11,920 nucleotides of DNA from Firmicutes bacterium CAG:170 (GTDB taxonomy: Bacteria; Bacillota; Clostridia; Oscillospirales; Oscillospiraceae), in assembly GCA_000436735.1 (NCBI GenBank), contig FR887226.1, forward strand, positions 1,001 through 12,920, written 5' to 3'. Each line of letters begins with the position of its first letter. The stretch's first letter is position 1. This document shows positions 5,987-11,892 of the stretch, one piece after another. Made by a program: the position numbers and the translations under genes. The notes under the pieces were generated by a model. The model was not told the origin of the DNA and did no database searches. It worked only from the letters and a program-made list of their open reading frames with translations.

Positions 5987-7519
5987 ATGAAAAACTATTT
6001 TCTCGGCATTGAGCTCGGCTCGACCCGCATCAAGGCCGTTCTGCTCGACGAAGCGCACAAGATCGTAAAGAGCGGCGACGATACCTGGAAAAGCAGTCTG
6101 GAAAACGGCGTCTGGACATACCACATGGACGAGGTGCAGACAGGCCTTCGCGCCGCAGTTCAAAATCTCGGCGAGCTGCCGGGTGAGATTTCCGCCATGG
6201 GCGTCTCCGGCATGATGCACGGCTATCTCGCCTTTGATAAGGACTGGAACCTGCTGGCGCCGTTCCGGACATGGCAGAACACCATGACCGGCGAGGCCGC
6301 CGAGGCGCTGAGCGCTGAATTCGGCTTCAATGTTCCGCAGCGCTGGTCGATCGCGCACCTGTATCAGGCCGTCCTGAACGGCGAAGAGCATGTGAAAAGC
6401 ATCGCGCATATCACGACGCTTGCTGGCTACGTCCACTATCTGCTGACGGGCGAGAACGTCCTCGGCATCGGCGAAGCCTCCGGCATGTTTCCCATCGACA
6501 GCGAGGCGCTCAGCTATGACGCGGCGATGCTCGACAAATTCGACGCGCTGATTCAAAAATACGACTTTTCATGGAGCATCCGCGGCATTCTCCCGAAGGT
6601 TCTGACTGCCGGAGCGGCGGCCGGGACGCTGACAGAAGCCGGAGTCACATATCTTGGCGGGCTTCTGCCCGCAGGCATTCCGCTCTGCCCGCCGGAGGGC
6701 GACGCGGGCACCGGCATGGCGGCAACGAACGCCGTCGCACCGCGCACGGGCAACGTCTCGGCCGGCACATCCATTTTCGCCATGGTCGTGCTCGAAAAGC
6801 CCCTGTCGAAGGTCTATCCCGAGATCGACATGGTCACGACGCCGACCGGCAAGCCCGTTGCAATGGTTCACTGCAACAACTGCACGAACGACATGAACGC
6901 ATGGGTCTCTCTTCTCGGCGAGACCGCGAAGCTTTTCGGCGCGGACGTGTCTACCGGCGAGCTGTTCACGAGGCTCTATCAGAAGAGCCTTGAGGGCGAG
7001 GCCGACTGCTCCGGCGTCCTGACGTACAACTACATGGCGGGCGAGGGCGTCACGCATCTCGACGAAGGAAGACCCATGGTCGTCCGCAGACCCGAAAGCA
7101 GGCTGACGCTTGCAAATTTCCTGCGCTCGCAGCTCTACGCTACAATGGCAACGCTCAAGATCGGCATGGACATTCTGGCGGGGGAGCATGTCGCCATCGA
7201 CAGTCTGACCGGCCACGGCGGCCTGTTCAAGACCCCGGCCGTCGGACAGAAATACATGGCCGCGGCCTGCCGCGCACCGGTCACCTGCATGGAATCGGCA
7301 GGCGAGGGCGGCCCCTATGGTATGGCGCTGCTGGCGTCGTACATGGTGCAGAAGGCGCCCGCGCAGACGCTGGAGCAGTATCTGGAGACGGAGGTCTTTG
7401 CGGATGTCAAACGCATGACGCTGGCTCCCGATTCCGAGGACGCGGCGGGCTTTGACCACTATCTGACGCAGTACCGCGCGGCGCTTGCTGCTGAGCAGGC
7501 TGCGGTTGCGGCATTTTAA
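5987..7519 (+). CDS. FGGY-family carbohydrate kinase, probably a pentulose (L-ribulose) kinase
   Basis: A full-length 510-residue sugar kinase of the FGGY fold, which phosphorylates a ketose with ATP in the cytosol. FLGIELGSTRIKAVLLDE at residues 5-22 is the phosphate-1 loop of the N-terminal ATPase domain. GVSGMMHGY near 72-80 is a substrate-side segment. EGDAGTGMAATNA contains the likely catalytic base Asp239, GNVSAGTSIFAM (255-266) is the phosphate-2 loop, and GEGGPYGMALLASYM near the C-terminus is the adenosine site. GAGGT at 5976-5980 precedes the ATG. Direct placement before araA and araD makes L-ribulose the likely substrate, although the sequence is closer to the XylB-like clostridial kinases than to classical AraB. 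I therefore leave the symbol blank. It shows no stop or frameshift, yet both neighbours are broken. Confidence 0.88.
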   Translation: MKNYFLGIELGSTRIKAVLLDEAHKIVKSGDDTWKSSLENGVWTYHMDEVQTGLRAAVQNLGELPGEISAMGVSGMMHGYLAFDKDWNLLAPFRTWQNTMTGEAAEALSAEFGFNVPQRWSIAHLYQAVLNGEEHVKSIAHITTLAGYVHYLLTGENVLGIGEASGMFPIDSEALSYDAAMLDKFDALIQKYDFSWSIRGILPKVLTAGAAAGTLTEAGVTYLGGLLPAGIPLCPPEGDAGTGMAATNAVAPRTGNVSAGTSIFAMVVLEKPLSKVYPEIDMVTTPTGKPVAMVHCNNCTNDMNAWVSLLGETAKLFGADVSTGELFTRLYQKSLEGEADCSGVLTYNYMAGEGVTHLDEGRPMVVRRPESRLTLANFLRSQLYATMATLKIGMDILAGEHVAIDSLTGHGGLFKTPAVGQKYMAAACRAPVTCMESAGEGGPYGMALLASYMVQKAPAQTLEQYLETEVFADVKRMTLAPDSEDAAGFDHYLTQYRAALAAEQAAVAAF

Positions 7520-7531
7520 GAAGGTTACATC

Positions 7532-8074
7532 ATGAAACAGTATGAATTCTGGTTTATTGTCGGCTCGCAGACGCTCTATGGCGAGAAGGTTCTGGCAACG
7601 GTCGCAAGCCGCGCCGAGGAAATGGCGCAGAGGCTGTCCGCCGTCCTTCCGTATCCCCTCAAGTATAAGGTCACGGCCAAATCGAGCGCCGAGGTCACGT
7701 AGGTCGTAAAGGAAGCAAACTTTGACGATTCCTGCGCCGGCATCGTGACGTGGTGCCATACGTTCAGCCCGCCTAAAATGTGGATCAATGGTCTGAACCT
7801 TCTGCAAAAGCCGTGGCTGCACTTTGCCACGCAGTATAACCGCGAGATCCCAAACGAAGAGATCGACATGGACTTCATGAACCTTAATCAGGCTGCACAC
7901 GGCGACCGCGAGCACGGCTTCATCGGAGCCAGACTCCGCAAGCCGCGCAAGATCATCGCCGGTTACTGGCAGGACGAGGACGTGCAGGCCCGCATCGGCA
8001 GCTGGATGAAGGCCGCCATCGGCGTGGCAGTGTCCAAGGACATGAAGGTCATGCGTTTCGGCGACAATATGCGC
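7532..8074 (+). pseudogene. araA: L-arabinose isomerase, nonsense mutation and C-terminal deletion
   Basis: Starts MKQYEFWFIVGSQTLYG, the typical AraA N-terminus, after AGAAGG with good spacing. Later segments GIVTWCHTFSPPKMWI, KPWLHFATQYN and MDFMNLNQAAHGDREHGFI are also AraA. Codon 57 (7700-7702) is TAG where relatives have a Glu (VTEVV-like context); GAG to TAG is one substitution. The frame continues open to FGDNMR (ends 8074), which is normally followed by about 300 more residues including the metal-binding Glu and His residues of the active site. Here the sequence switches directly into araD in another frame. The fragment covers about 181 of roughly 490-500 codons. AraA converts L-arabinose to L-ribulose; this copy cannot. 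Confidence 0.92.
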
Positions 8075-8696
8075 ATGGGGCAATGTCTCCGGAATCGACC
8101 GCGAGAGCGGCTTGGTCGTCATCAAGCCCTCCGGTGTGCCGTATGACGGCATGACGGCGGAGGATATGGTCGTCGTTGATCTGGACGGAAACGTCGTCGA
8201 GGGCAAATGGAAGCCGTCGAGCGACACGCCGACACATCTGGTGCTCTATAAGGCGTTCCCGGAATGCGGCGGCATCGTTCACACGCACAGCCGCTGGGCG
8301 ACGAGCTTCGCGCAGGCGGGCGTCGGCGTCGCGTCGCTTGGTACGACGCAGGGCGACTACTTCTACGTAGAGATTCCCTGTACGCGCGAAATGACCCCGG
8401 AAGAAATTGCGGGCGAATAGGAAAAGGAGACCGGCAACGTGATCGTCGAGACGTTCACGGGCAAGGATCCGGCGGCGATTCCAGCCGTCCTCGTCCACAG
8501 CCACGGCCCGTTCACATGGGGCAAGAATCCGGCGGAGGCCGTCCATAATGCGGCCGTTCTGGAAGAGGTCGCGTTCATGAACTTCCATTCGCTGCAATTG
8601 GATCCAAAGCAGACGCGGATGCAGCAGGAGCTGCTGGACAAGCACTATCTCCGCAAGCACGGCAAGAACGCCTATTACGGACAGACTGCGAAATAA
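8075..8696 (+). pseudogene. araD: L-ribulose-5-phosphate 4-epimerase, lost start and internal TAG
   Basis: Reading from base 8076 (WGNVSGIDRESG) the sequence follows AraD to its end: KPSGVPYDGM, SSDTPTHLVLYK, the zinc-binding HTHSRWAT, GTTQGDYFYVEIPCTREMT, SHGPFTWGKN and the C-terminal LLDKHYLRKHGKNAYYGQ. The first 25 or so residues and the start codon are gone, removed by the deletion that fused it to araA. At 8418-8420 a TAG stands where E. coli AraD has Tyr in GEYEWETGNVIVETF; a TAT or TAC to TAG change is a single substitution. The frame stays open after it to TAA at 8694-8696. AraD would make D-xylulose 5-phosphate, the last step of arabinose entry into the pentose phosphate pathway. This copy should be non-functional. 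Confidence 0.92.
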
Positions 8697-8715
8697 TCCG
8701 ATAAAGCACAGAAAA

Positions 8716-8757
8716 TCCCGGCGCACCTTAGATCTGGCAGCGCGCCGGGAAATTTTT
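8716..8757. terminator. Terminator between the ara remnant and the ECF gene
   Basis: A 9-bp GC-rich stem (8716-8724 with 8742-8750) with a 17-nt loop is followed on the plus strand by AATTTTTAT. On the minus strand it is followed by TTTTC. It lies between convergent genes and can serve both. Confidence 0.8.
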
Positions 8758-8792
8758 ATGGGATGCGGTCGGGAAATGCCTGCGCCGCGCGT

Positions 8793-9332
8793 TCAGCGCC
8801 CAGTGCGATCATAGCCGAGCGCACGCCGGAGCACCGGCGCAATCAGACAGGCGAGCACGCCGCCGATGGCGGCGGTGACGAGCTGCGGCCAGGTGAACGA
8901 GGCGGTGACGGCGCTCAGCTTCGCTGCCGGAACGATGACTGGTGCAACCAGCCGGACGAGCACGGCGTAAAGAACGGCGAATTTGGCCAGCGCAGCCAGC
9001 GCCATGCAGCCGAATGCGCCGATCGTCTGCTTTTTTTGCAGGCATTTGCCGACGAGCAGGCCGAACAGCACCGCGTAGACGGCGTTGCCCAGCGCGACAC
9101 ACGGAACCAGCGGGAAAAAAGCCGGGCCGATGCCGAGCAGATACGCGCAGAACGGCGAGACGAGCGCGACGGTCACGCCCGACCAGATGCCGCCGAGGAG
9201 CGCCGCGACGGCCAGCACCAGATTGACGCACGAGCCGGTCACGAGCTGGCCGAGGCTTCTGGTGAGAAGCTGAAACGCGATCAAAAGTGCGAGGCAGACG
9301 GCTGTCTGCGCGATCCAGGTCGTTTTTTTCAT
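8793..9332 (-). CDS. ECF transporter S component-like membrane protein
   Basis: A small 179-residue membrane protein with five or six hydrophobic helices and few charged residues between them. It starts MKKTTWIAQTAVCLALLIAFQ and has helix-breaking GQLVTGSCVNLVLAVAALLGGIWSG, VSPFCAYLLGIGPAFFPLVP and GNAVYAVLFGLLVGK segments. Size and pattern match substrate-binding (S) components of energy-coupling-factor transporters, which work with the EcfA1/A2 ATPases and EcfT encoded elsewhere. The ligand cannot be told, though vitamins and small cofactors are usual. I start it at 9332 because GGAGGGG stands 7 bases before it. The in-frame extension to 9431 lacks such a site and reads into the neighbouring promoter. 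It is divergent from a Crp/Fnr-type regulator, which is likely to control it. The family assignment is moderately sure, since S components share little sequence. Confidence 0.7.
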   Translation of the reverse strand: MKKTTWIAQTAVCLALLIAFQLLTRSLGQLVTGSCVNLVLAVAALLGGIWSGVTVALVSPFCAYLLGIGPAFFPLVPCVALGNAVYAVLFGLLVGKCLQKKQTIGAFGCMALAALAKFAVLYAVLVRLVAPVIVPAAKLSAVTASFTWPQLVTAAIGGVLACLIAPVLRRALGYDRTGR

Positions 9333-9348
9333 GAAAACCCCTCCATAC

Positions 9349-9377
9349 TTGCATTCTGCCCATATTATAGCTATACT
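9349..9377 (+). promoter_or_regulatory. Promoter of the Crp/Fnr-type regulator
   Basis: TTGCAT (9349-9354) and TATACT (9372-9377) are separated by 17 bases, with a predicted start near 9384. The core overlaps the divergent promoter of the ECF gene. Confidence 0.75.
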
Positions 9378-9392
9378 GTCCAGGAATAACGT
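9364..9392 (-). promoter_or_regulatory. Divergent ECF promoter with a perfect -10 and poor -35
   Basis: On the minus strand TATAAT (9369-9364) is a perfect -10. The hexamer 17 bases upstream, ACGTTA (9392-9387), matches TTGACA at only two positions, as expected for an activator-dependent promoter. The predicted start is near 9357. Confidence 0.55.
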
Positions 9393-9405
9393 TGCATTTG
9401 CAACG
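9390..9405. promoter_or_regulatory. Palindrome CGTTGCA-TT-TGCAACG, probable Crp-family operator
   Basis: A perfect 7-2-7 palindrome lies between the regulator's -10 and its ribosome binding site. Its centre (9397.5) is about 40.5 bases upstream of the predicted ECF start, close to the -41.5 position of class II Crp/Fnr activation. It covers about +6 to +21 of the regulator's own transcript, a repressing position. Role inferred from position only. Confidence 0.6.
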
Positions 9406-9421
9406 AAACGGAGGGATCCAT

Positions 9422-10111
9422 ATGCTGACATCTGCGGAACGTGTCTGCCTGCTGGAAAACCGGCTCTTTCGGGGCTTTTTGCCTGCGGAGCTGGACGGGC
9501 TGCTGGAGAGTCTGTCGGCCAGTGCGGTCAGCCTGCCGGGAAACTGCGTCCTTTGGAGCATGGGAGACCGGGTCGAGCGCGCCGGGGTCGTGCTGTCCGG
9601 GCGCGTGGAGGCGTGGCGCTACACGGCGGACGGACAGGCGTGCCTTTCCGCCGTGCATGAGGCGGGCGGCCTCTTCGGCGATGTGCTGATGTCTGCGCGT
9701 ACCGTTGGTAGTCCGGTGGAGCTGCGCACGGCTCGGCAGTCGCGCGTTCTGTTTCTTTCGCTGGACGCGCTGCTTCAATGCTGCGCGAGAGACGGCGGAC
9801 AGAAATGCACGCGGCTCCTGTCCAATCTGCTGGAGGAAATCTCAGAAAAATACTGGGCGCAGGAAAAGCGCGTGCGCCTGCTGTCCATCCCGGACGGCAG
9901 GACCCGTCTGGAGCGCTATCTGACGGAGGAGGCGCAAAAGACCGGCGCGGTCATCTGCGCGGGCGTTACGCGCGAACGGATGGCGCAATACCTCGGCATG
10001 AACCGGAGCGCGCTTTCGCGCCTGCTTGGCGCGATGCAGCGGGAGGGCCGGGTCGAGCTGCACCGGGGCTGGCTCCGGCTTCTGGCGCAGGACGCGCCGG
10101 AAAATGAATAG
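9422..10111 (+). CDS. Crp/Fnr-family transcriptional regulator
   Basis: A 229-residue protein with the two-domain Crp layout. The N-terminal beta-roll sensor domain (about 10-120) includes VLWSMGD and VVLSGRVEAWRYTADGQ. It is followed by a long dimer helix (about 125-150) and a winged helix-turn-helix (about 183-222) reading TRERMAQYLGMNRSALSRLL. The recognition helix has Arg195, Ser196, Ser199 and Arg200, where FNR has V-E..S-R and CRP has R-E..G-R; the usual Glu is replaced by Ser. There is no N-terminal Cys cluster for an Fe-S centre as in FNR, and cAMP-contact residues are not evident, so the signal is unknown. GGAGGG lies 6 bases before the ATG at 9422; the upstream ATG at 9392 falls within the palindrome. 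It probably controls itself and the divergent ECF gene. Confidence 0.88.
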   Translation: MLTSAERVCLLENRLFRGFLPAELDGLLESLSASAVSLPGNCVLWSMGDRVERAGVVLSGRVEAWRYTADGQACLSAVHEAGGLFGDVLMSARTVGSPVELRTARQSRVLFLSLDALLQCCARDGGQKCTRLLSNLLEEISEKYWAQEKRVRLLSIPDGRTRLERYLTEEAQKTGAVICAGVTRERMAQYLGMNRSALSRLLGAMQREGRVELHRGWLRLLAQDAPENE

Positions 10112-10136
10112 ACGCGGGCAGGGGAGTGCCGCAGCC

Positions 10137-10508
10137 TCAATGCAGCTCCATGACATGGTCCGAGCAGGTCTGCGCTACCTCTGTATCTGCAAAATAGCGA
10201 TGCTTCTTCGCAAGCAGGGCGCAAATGACCTCCAATGCCTCACGGAAGGCGGCTTCCTGCTCCGGAGGGAAGTCGGGGGTGCTGTAAAATTCCCGTTCGA
10301 ATGCAAATCGGTCATAGCCCTCGTCGATCTCCTTCACTGAGCGTGCAGTTTCAAACTGTTCGCGCAGATACCGGATATATCTGCGCCACCACTCCCGGTA
10401 AAACGGAAGCACCATGCCGTTCCACTCTCGAGAATTGAGTTATCCCGAGGGAGCCGGTCACCATACTGCTCTTTGCTTGAGGTAGGGCGCTTTTTCTGGG
10501 CATTACAT
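10137..10508 (-). pseudogene. Small uncharacterised protein gene broken by frameshifts
   Basis: An open frame at 10415-10137 codes for 92 residues (MVLPFYREWWRRYIRYLREQ... to ...CSDHVMELH), rich in aromatic and charged residues and helical in character. Its ATG has no good binding site. Upstream, GGAGG (10520-10516) stands 7 bases before an ATG (10508) that is in frame with it, but the next codon is TAA, with TGA and TAA further on. In a different frame the stretch between reads NAQKKRPTSSKEQYGDRLPR and then DNSILESG, which looks like protein. One extra T after the ATG and a second indel near 10416 would join all parts into a protein of about 123 residues. I do not recognise the family. The alternative is that only the 92-residue frame is translated. 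Confidence 0.45.
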
Positions 10509-10520
10509 TATCAAACCTCC

Positions 10521-10565
10521 GAATAATAAATTTGCGGCGGCCGGAAGAAACCAACCGGTCGCCGC
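10521..10565 (-). terminator. GC-rich hairpin upstream of the broken small gene
   Basis: An 11-bp stem (10565-10555 with 10544-10534, one G-U pair) with a 10-nt loop is followed on the minus strand by AAATTTATTATT. It could terminate transposase transcripts leaving the IS, or be a leader attenuator of the small gene whose GGAGG follows directly. The flanking 10566-10660 holds no gene I can support. Confidence 0.45.
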
Positions 10566-10660
10566 CTTGCGGTTATTGTTGAATGTGCTTATCGGCTTCA
10601 CGCAGCTGAACGAAAAATAGACGCAAATTGCAAGTGCAAGTTGGACACCTGCACGGTAGA

Positions 10661-10678
10661 AATTATAGCATTTTTCAA
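10661..10678 (+). repeat. Left terminal inverted repeat of the IS630 element
   Basis: AATTATAGCATTTTTCAA. It pairs with the right end and differs only at the 11th base. It begins just beyond the transposase stop codon at 10681. Confidence 0.8.
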
Positions 10679-10680
10679 AG

Positions 10681-11331
10681 TTAAAGCGCATATCCACATG
10701 AACGGAACCGCCCTGAACAGTCAGAAGGCGAAACATTCTGAAAGGCGTGTTGAATCGCATTGGGAAGAGCATCCGACGACCTTGCCTTGAATTTGCGCAA
10801 CAGAGCCTTTACCTTTGACCAGAGTTTTTCAATAGGATTCAGGTCAGGGCTATACGGCGGAAGATAAATGTATCGAACACCAGAACTGTCCAATAAATCT
10901 TTCACTGCCTTTGCATGGTGCGACTTCATATTATCCATCACGAGGACAGAATCGCAGTTCAGATGGGGCAACAGATCCTCCTTCAGATACTGCTTGAAAT
11001 GTTCTACTGTTGTTCCACCTGAGAAAGTCGTGTAGTGGAATGTCCCGTCCAACTGGATGGATGACAGAATCGTTGTATTCTTTGGCTTGGAAAGCGGAGT
11101 AGAGTCAACGGCTCGACTTCCGCCAAGCGAATAGGCATATCGTCTTGTCATGTCGGTATTGCAGCCGCTTTCATCCAGAAACACAAGGTCACTTTCCTTG
11201 AATCCAGACATAAGGCCGTTCCAGTTTTTCCTCTTCCTTGCCACATCGGGGACGCTCCCGTTCACTGGCATGAAGAGACTTTTTCTTCCGGCGGTATCCT
11301 GCTTTCTGAAGAAAACGCCAGACTGTATCAA
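10681..11331 (-). CDS. IS630-family transposase, catalytic part (OrfB)
   Basis: This frame carries the whole DDE catalytic domain that cuts and joins the element's ends. The first Asp is in LVFLDESG, the second in VLVMDN about 80 residues later, and the Glu in SPDLNPIEKLW exactly 34 residues after that. This is the DD34E spacing typical of IS630/Tc1 transposases. The C-terminus (VSPSDC...SCGYAL) looks complete. The open frame formally begins at 11331, but its first 25 or so residues do not look like transposase. The true junction with OrfA is at the C4 run 11248-11251, after which DVARKRKNWNG follows naturally. Alone it lacks the DNA-binding domain, so activity needs a fusion with OrfA by +1 frameshifting, or it is a broken gene. 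Confidence 0.85.
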   Translation of the reverse strand: MIQSGVFFRKQDTAGRKSLFMPVNGSVPDVARKRKNWNGLMSGFKESDLVFLDESGCNTDMTRRYAYSLGGSRAVDSTPLSKPKNTTILSSIQLDGTFHYTTFSGGTTVEHFKQYLKEDLLPHLNCDSVLVMDNMKSHHAKAVKDLLDSSGVRYIYLPPYSPDLNPIEKLWSKVKALLRKFKARSSDALPNAIQHAFQNVSPSDCSGRFRSCGYAL

Positions 11332-11608
11332 TGCTGACAGACAAATTCAACGTTTCAATGATCTCCAGACAAGTGATATCCGGCTGTTTCTCCAGAAGTG
11401 AAAGGATGCGCTGATGATCTGCATCGGACAATTTGGGCTTCTTTCCACGCAGATTCGTCTGAGTTTCGTAGCTTCCTGTCTCGTTCCGACGCTTCAGCAA
11501 ACGGTAGATCGAACAGGTGTTTACTGAAAAGCACTTTGCCAGTTCTTTTACGCTAACACCTTTGTCGTATGCTTCTAAGATCAATTTTCGAGCTTCGTTG
11601 TGCAGCAT
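11189..11608 (-). CDS. IS630-family transposase, DNA-binding part (OrfA)
   Basis: The 139-residue product (start MLHNEARKLILEAY) holds two helix-turn-helix motifs. The first is at about 14-38 (GVSVKELAKCFSVNTCSIYRLLKR). The second is in the 60-100 region (DITCLEIIETLNLSVSIDTVWRFLQKAGY). Both are typical of the paired-like DNA-binding region that recognises IS630 terminal repeats. I start it at 11608 because AAGGTGA stands about 6 bases before it, rather than at the upstream in-frame ATG at 11650. After SLHASERERP the frame leaves the family pattern and runs to a stop at 11189 with an Arg/Lys/Glu-rich tail. The family sequence continues in the +1 frame as DVARKRKNW. It is therefore the first half of one transposase. 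Confidence 0.85.
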   Translation of the reverse strand: MLHNEARKLILEAYDKGVSVKELAKCFSVNTCSIYRLLKRRNETGSYETQTNLRGKKPKLSDADHQRILSLLEKQPDITCLEIIETLNLSVSIDTVWRFLQKAGYRRKKKSLHASERERPRCGKEEEKLERPYVWIQGK

Positions 11609-11674
11609 AGTTCTCACCTTCTCTGCCTCTGTTATACCACTTTTTCTCAAAAGTGAAAGCGTTCTGCTGTATTA

Positions 11675-11692
11675 TTGAAAATTGCTATAATT
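11675..11692 (-). repeat. Right terminal inverted repeat of the IS630 element
   Basis: Read on the minus strand it is AATTATAGCAATTTTCAA, 17 of 18 identical to the left end. It lies about 67 bases upstream of the transposase start codon. Confidence 0.8.
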
Positions 11693-11774
11693 CGAGGTAT
11701 TTATGAACGAAGAAGAATTAAAAAAATCCTTTTCCGCGCAGCGAAAAATTGTGCAGGAAAAGAAAAAATCATGC

Positions 11775-11803
11775 TTGACAAAAGAGTACTTTATGGATAT
11801 AAT
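11775..11803 (+). promoter_or_regulatory. Perfect consensus promoter of tRNA-Val
   Basis: TTGACA (11775-11780) and TATAAT (11798-11803) are separated by 17 bases, a full consensus sigma-A promoter. The predicted start near 11810 is six bases before the mature tRNA. The preceding 11693-11774 is AT-rich and holds a 40-codon frame from 11703 that I do not accept as a gene. Confidence 0.92.
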
Positions 11804-11815
11804 AACTCCCGCGAT

Positions 11816-11892
11816 GGACAGTTAGCTCAGCTGGTATGAGCACATGCTTGACGTGCATGGGGTCACAGGTTCGAGTCCTGTACTGTCCACCA
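11816..11892 (+). tRNA. tRNA-Val(GAC)
   Basis: The full cloverleaf can be drawn. The acceptor stem is GGACAGT (11816-11822) with ACTGTCC (11882-11888). The D arm is GCTC/GAGC with a 9-nt loop containing GG. The anticodon stem is CATGC/GCATG with loop TTGACGT, giving anticodon GAC, which reads the valine codon GTC (and GTT by wobble). The T arm is ACAGG/CCTGT with TTCGAGT. Discriminator A and an encoded CCA end follow. Base 37 is G rather than the usual A for tRNA-Val, which is a small oddity. No other tRNA is visible in the 28 bases that remain, so it may be single or the first of a cluster. Confidence 0.95.

Larger units (their letters stand above)
10661..11692 (-). mobile_element. IS630/Tc1-type insertion sequence, about 1.03 kb
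   Basis: The element is bounded by 18-bp inverted repeats (10661-10678 and 11675-11692) that agree at 17 of 18 positions. It encodes a two-frame DDE transposase on the minus strand. IS630 elements insert at TA dinucleotides; TA occurs within both ends (AATTATAGC), so the exact edge is uncertain by a few bases. It sits between the broken small gene and the promoter of tRNA-Val. No matching second copy is visible in the window. Confidence 0.85.

Noticed and set aside
6569..8227. A 552-codon antisense frame over the kinase and araA
   Set aside because: Low-complexity basic product and no start signal. The plus strand is explained by the kinase and araA throughout.
7700..8420. Possible reading-through of TAG as an amino acid in araA and araD
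   Set aside because: Two in-frame TAGs alone could suggest recoding, but the expected residues differ (Glu and Tyr). The deletion fusion also breaks both genes, and the Crp-type gene ends normally in TAG. Simple nonsense mutation is the better explanation.
8763..9389. A 208-codon plus-strand frame opposite the ECF gene
   Set aside because: Product is Arg/Glu/Asp/His-rich low complexity. The minus strand encodes a clear hydrophobic membrane protein with a good start.
10503..10772. An 89-codon minus-strand frame running out of the IS end
   Set aside because: It begins inside the transposase gene in another frame and crosses the inverted repeat and the hairpin; there is no ribosome binding site.
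11703..11825. A 40-codon lysine-rich frame ending inside tRNA-Val, with GAGG upstream
   Set aside because: It runs through the consensus tRNA promoter and into the tRNA itself, has no recognisable family and is explained by AT-rich DNA.
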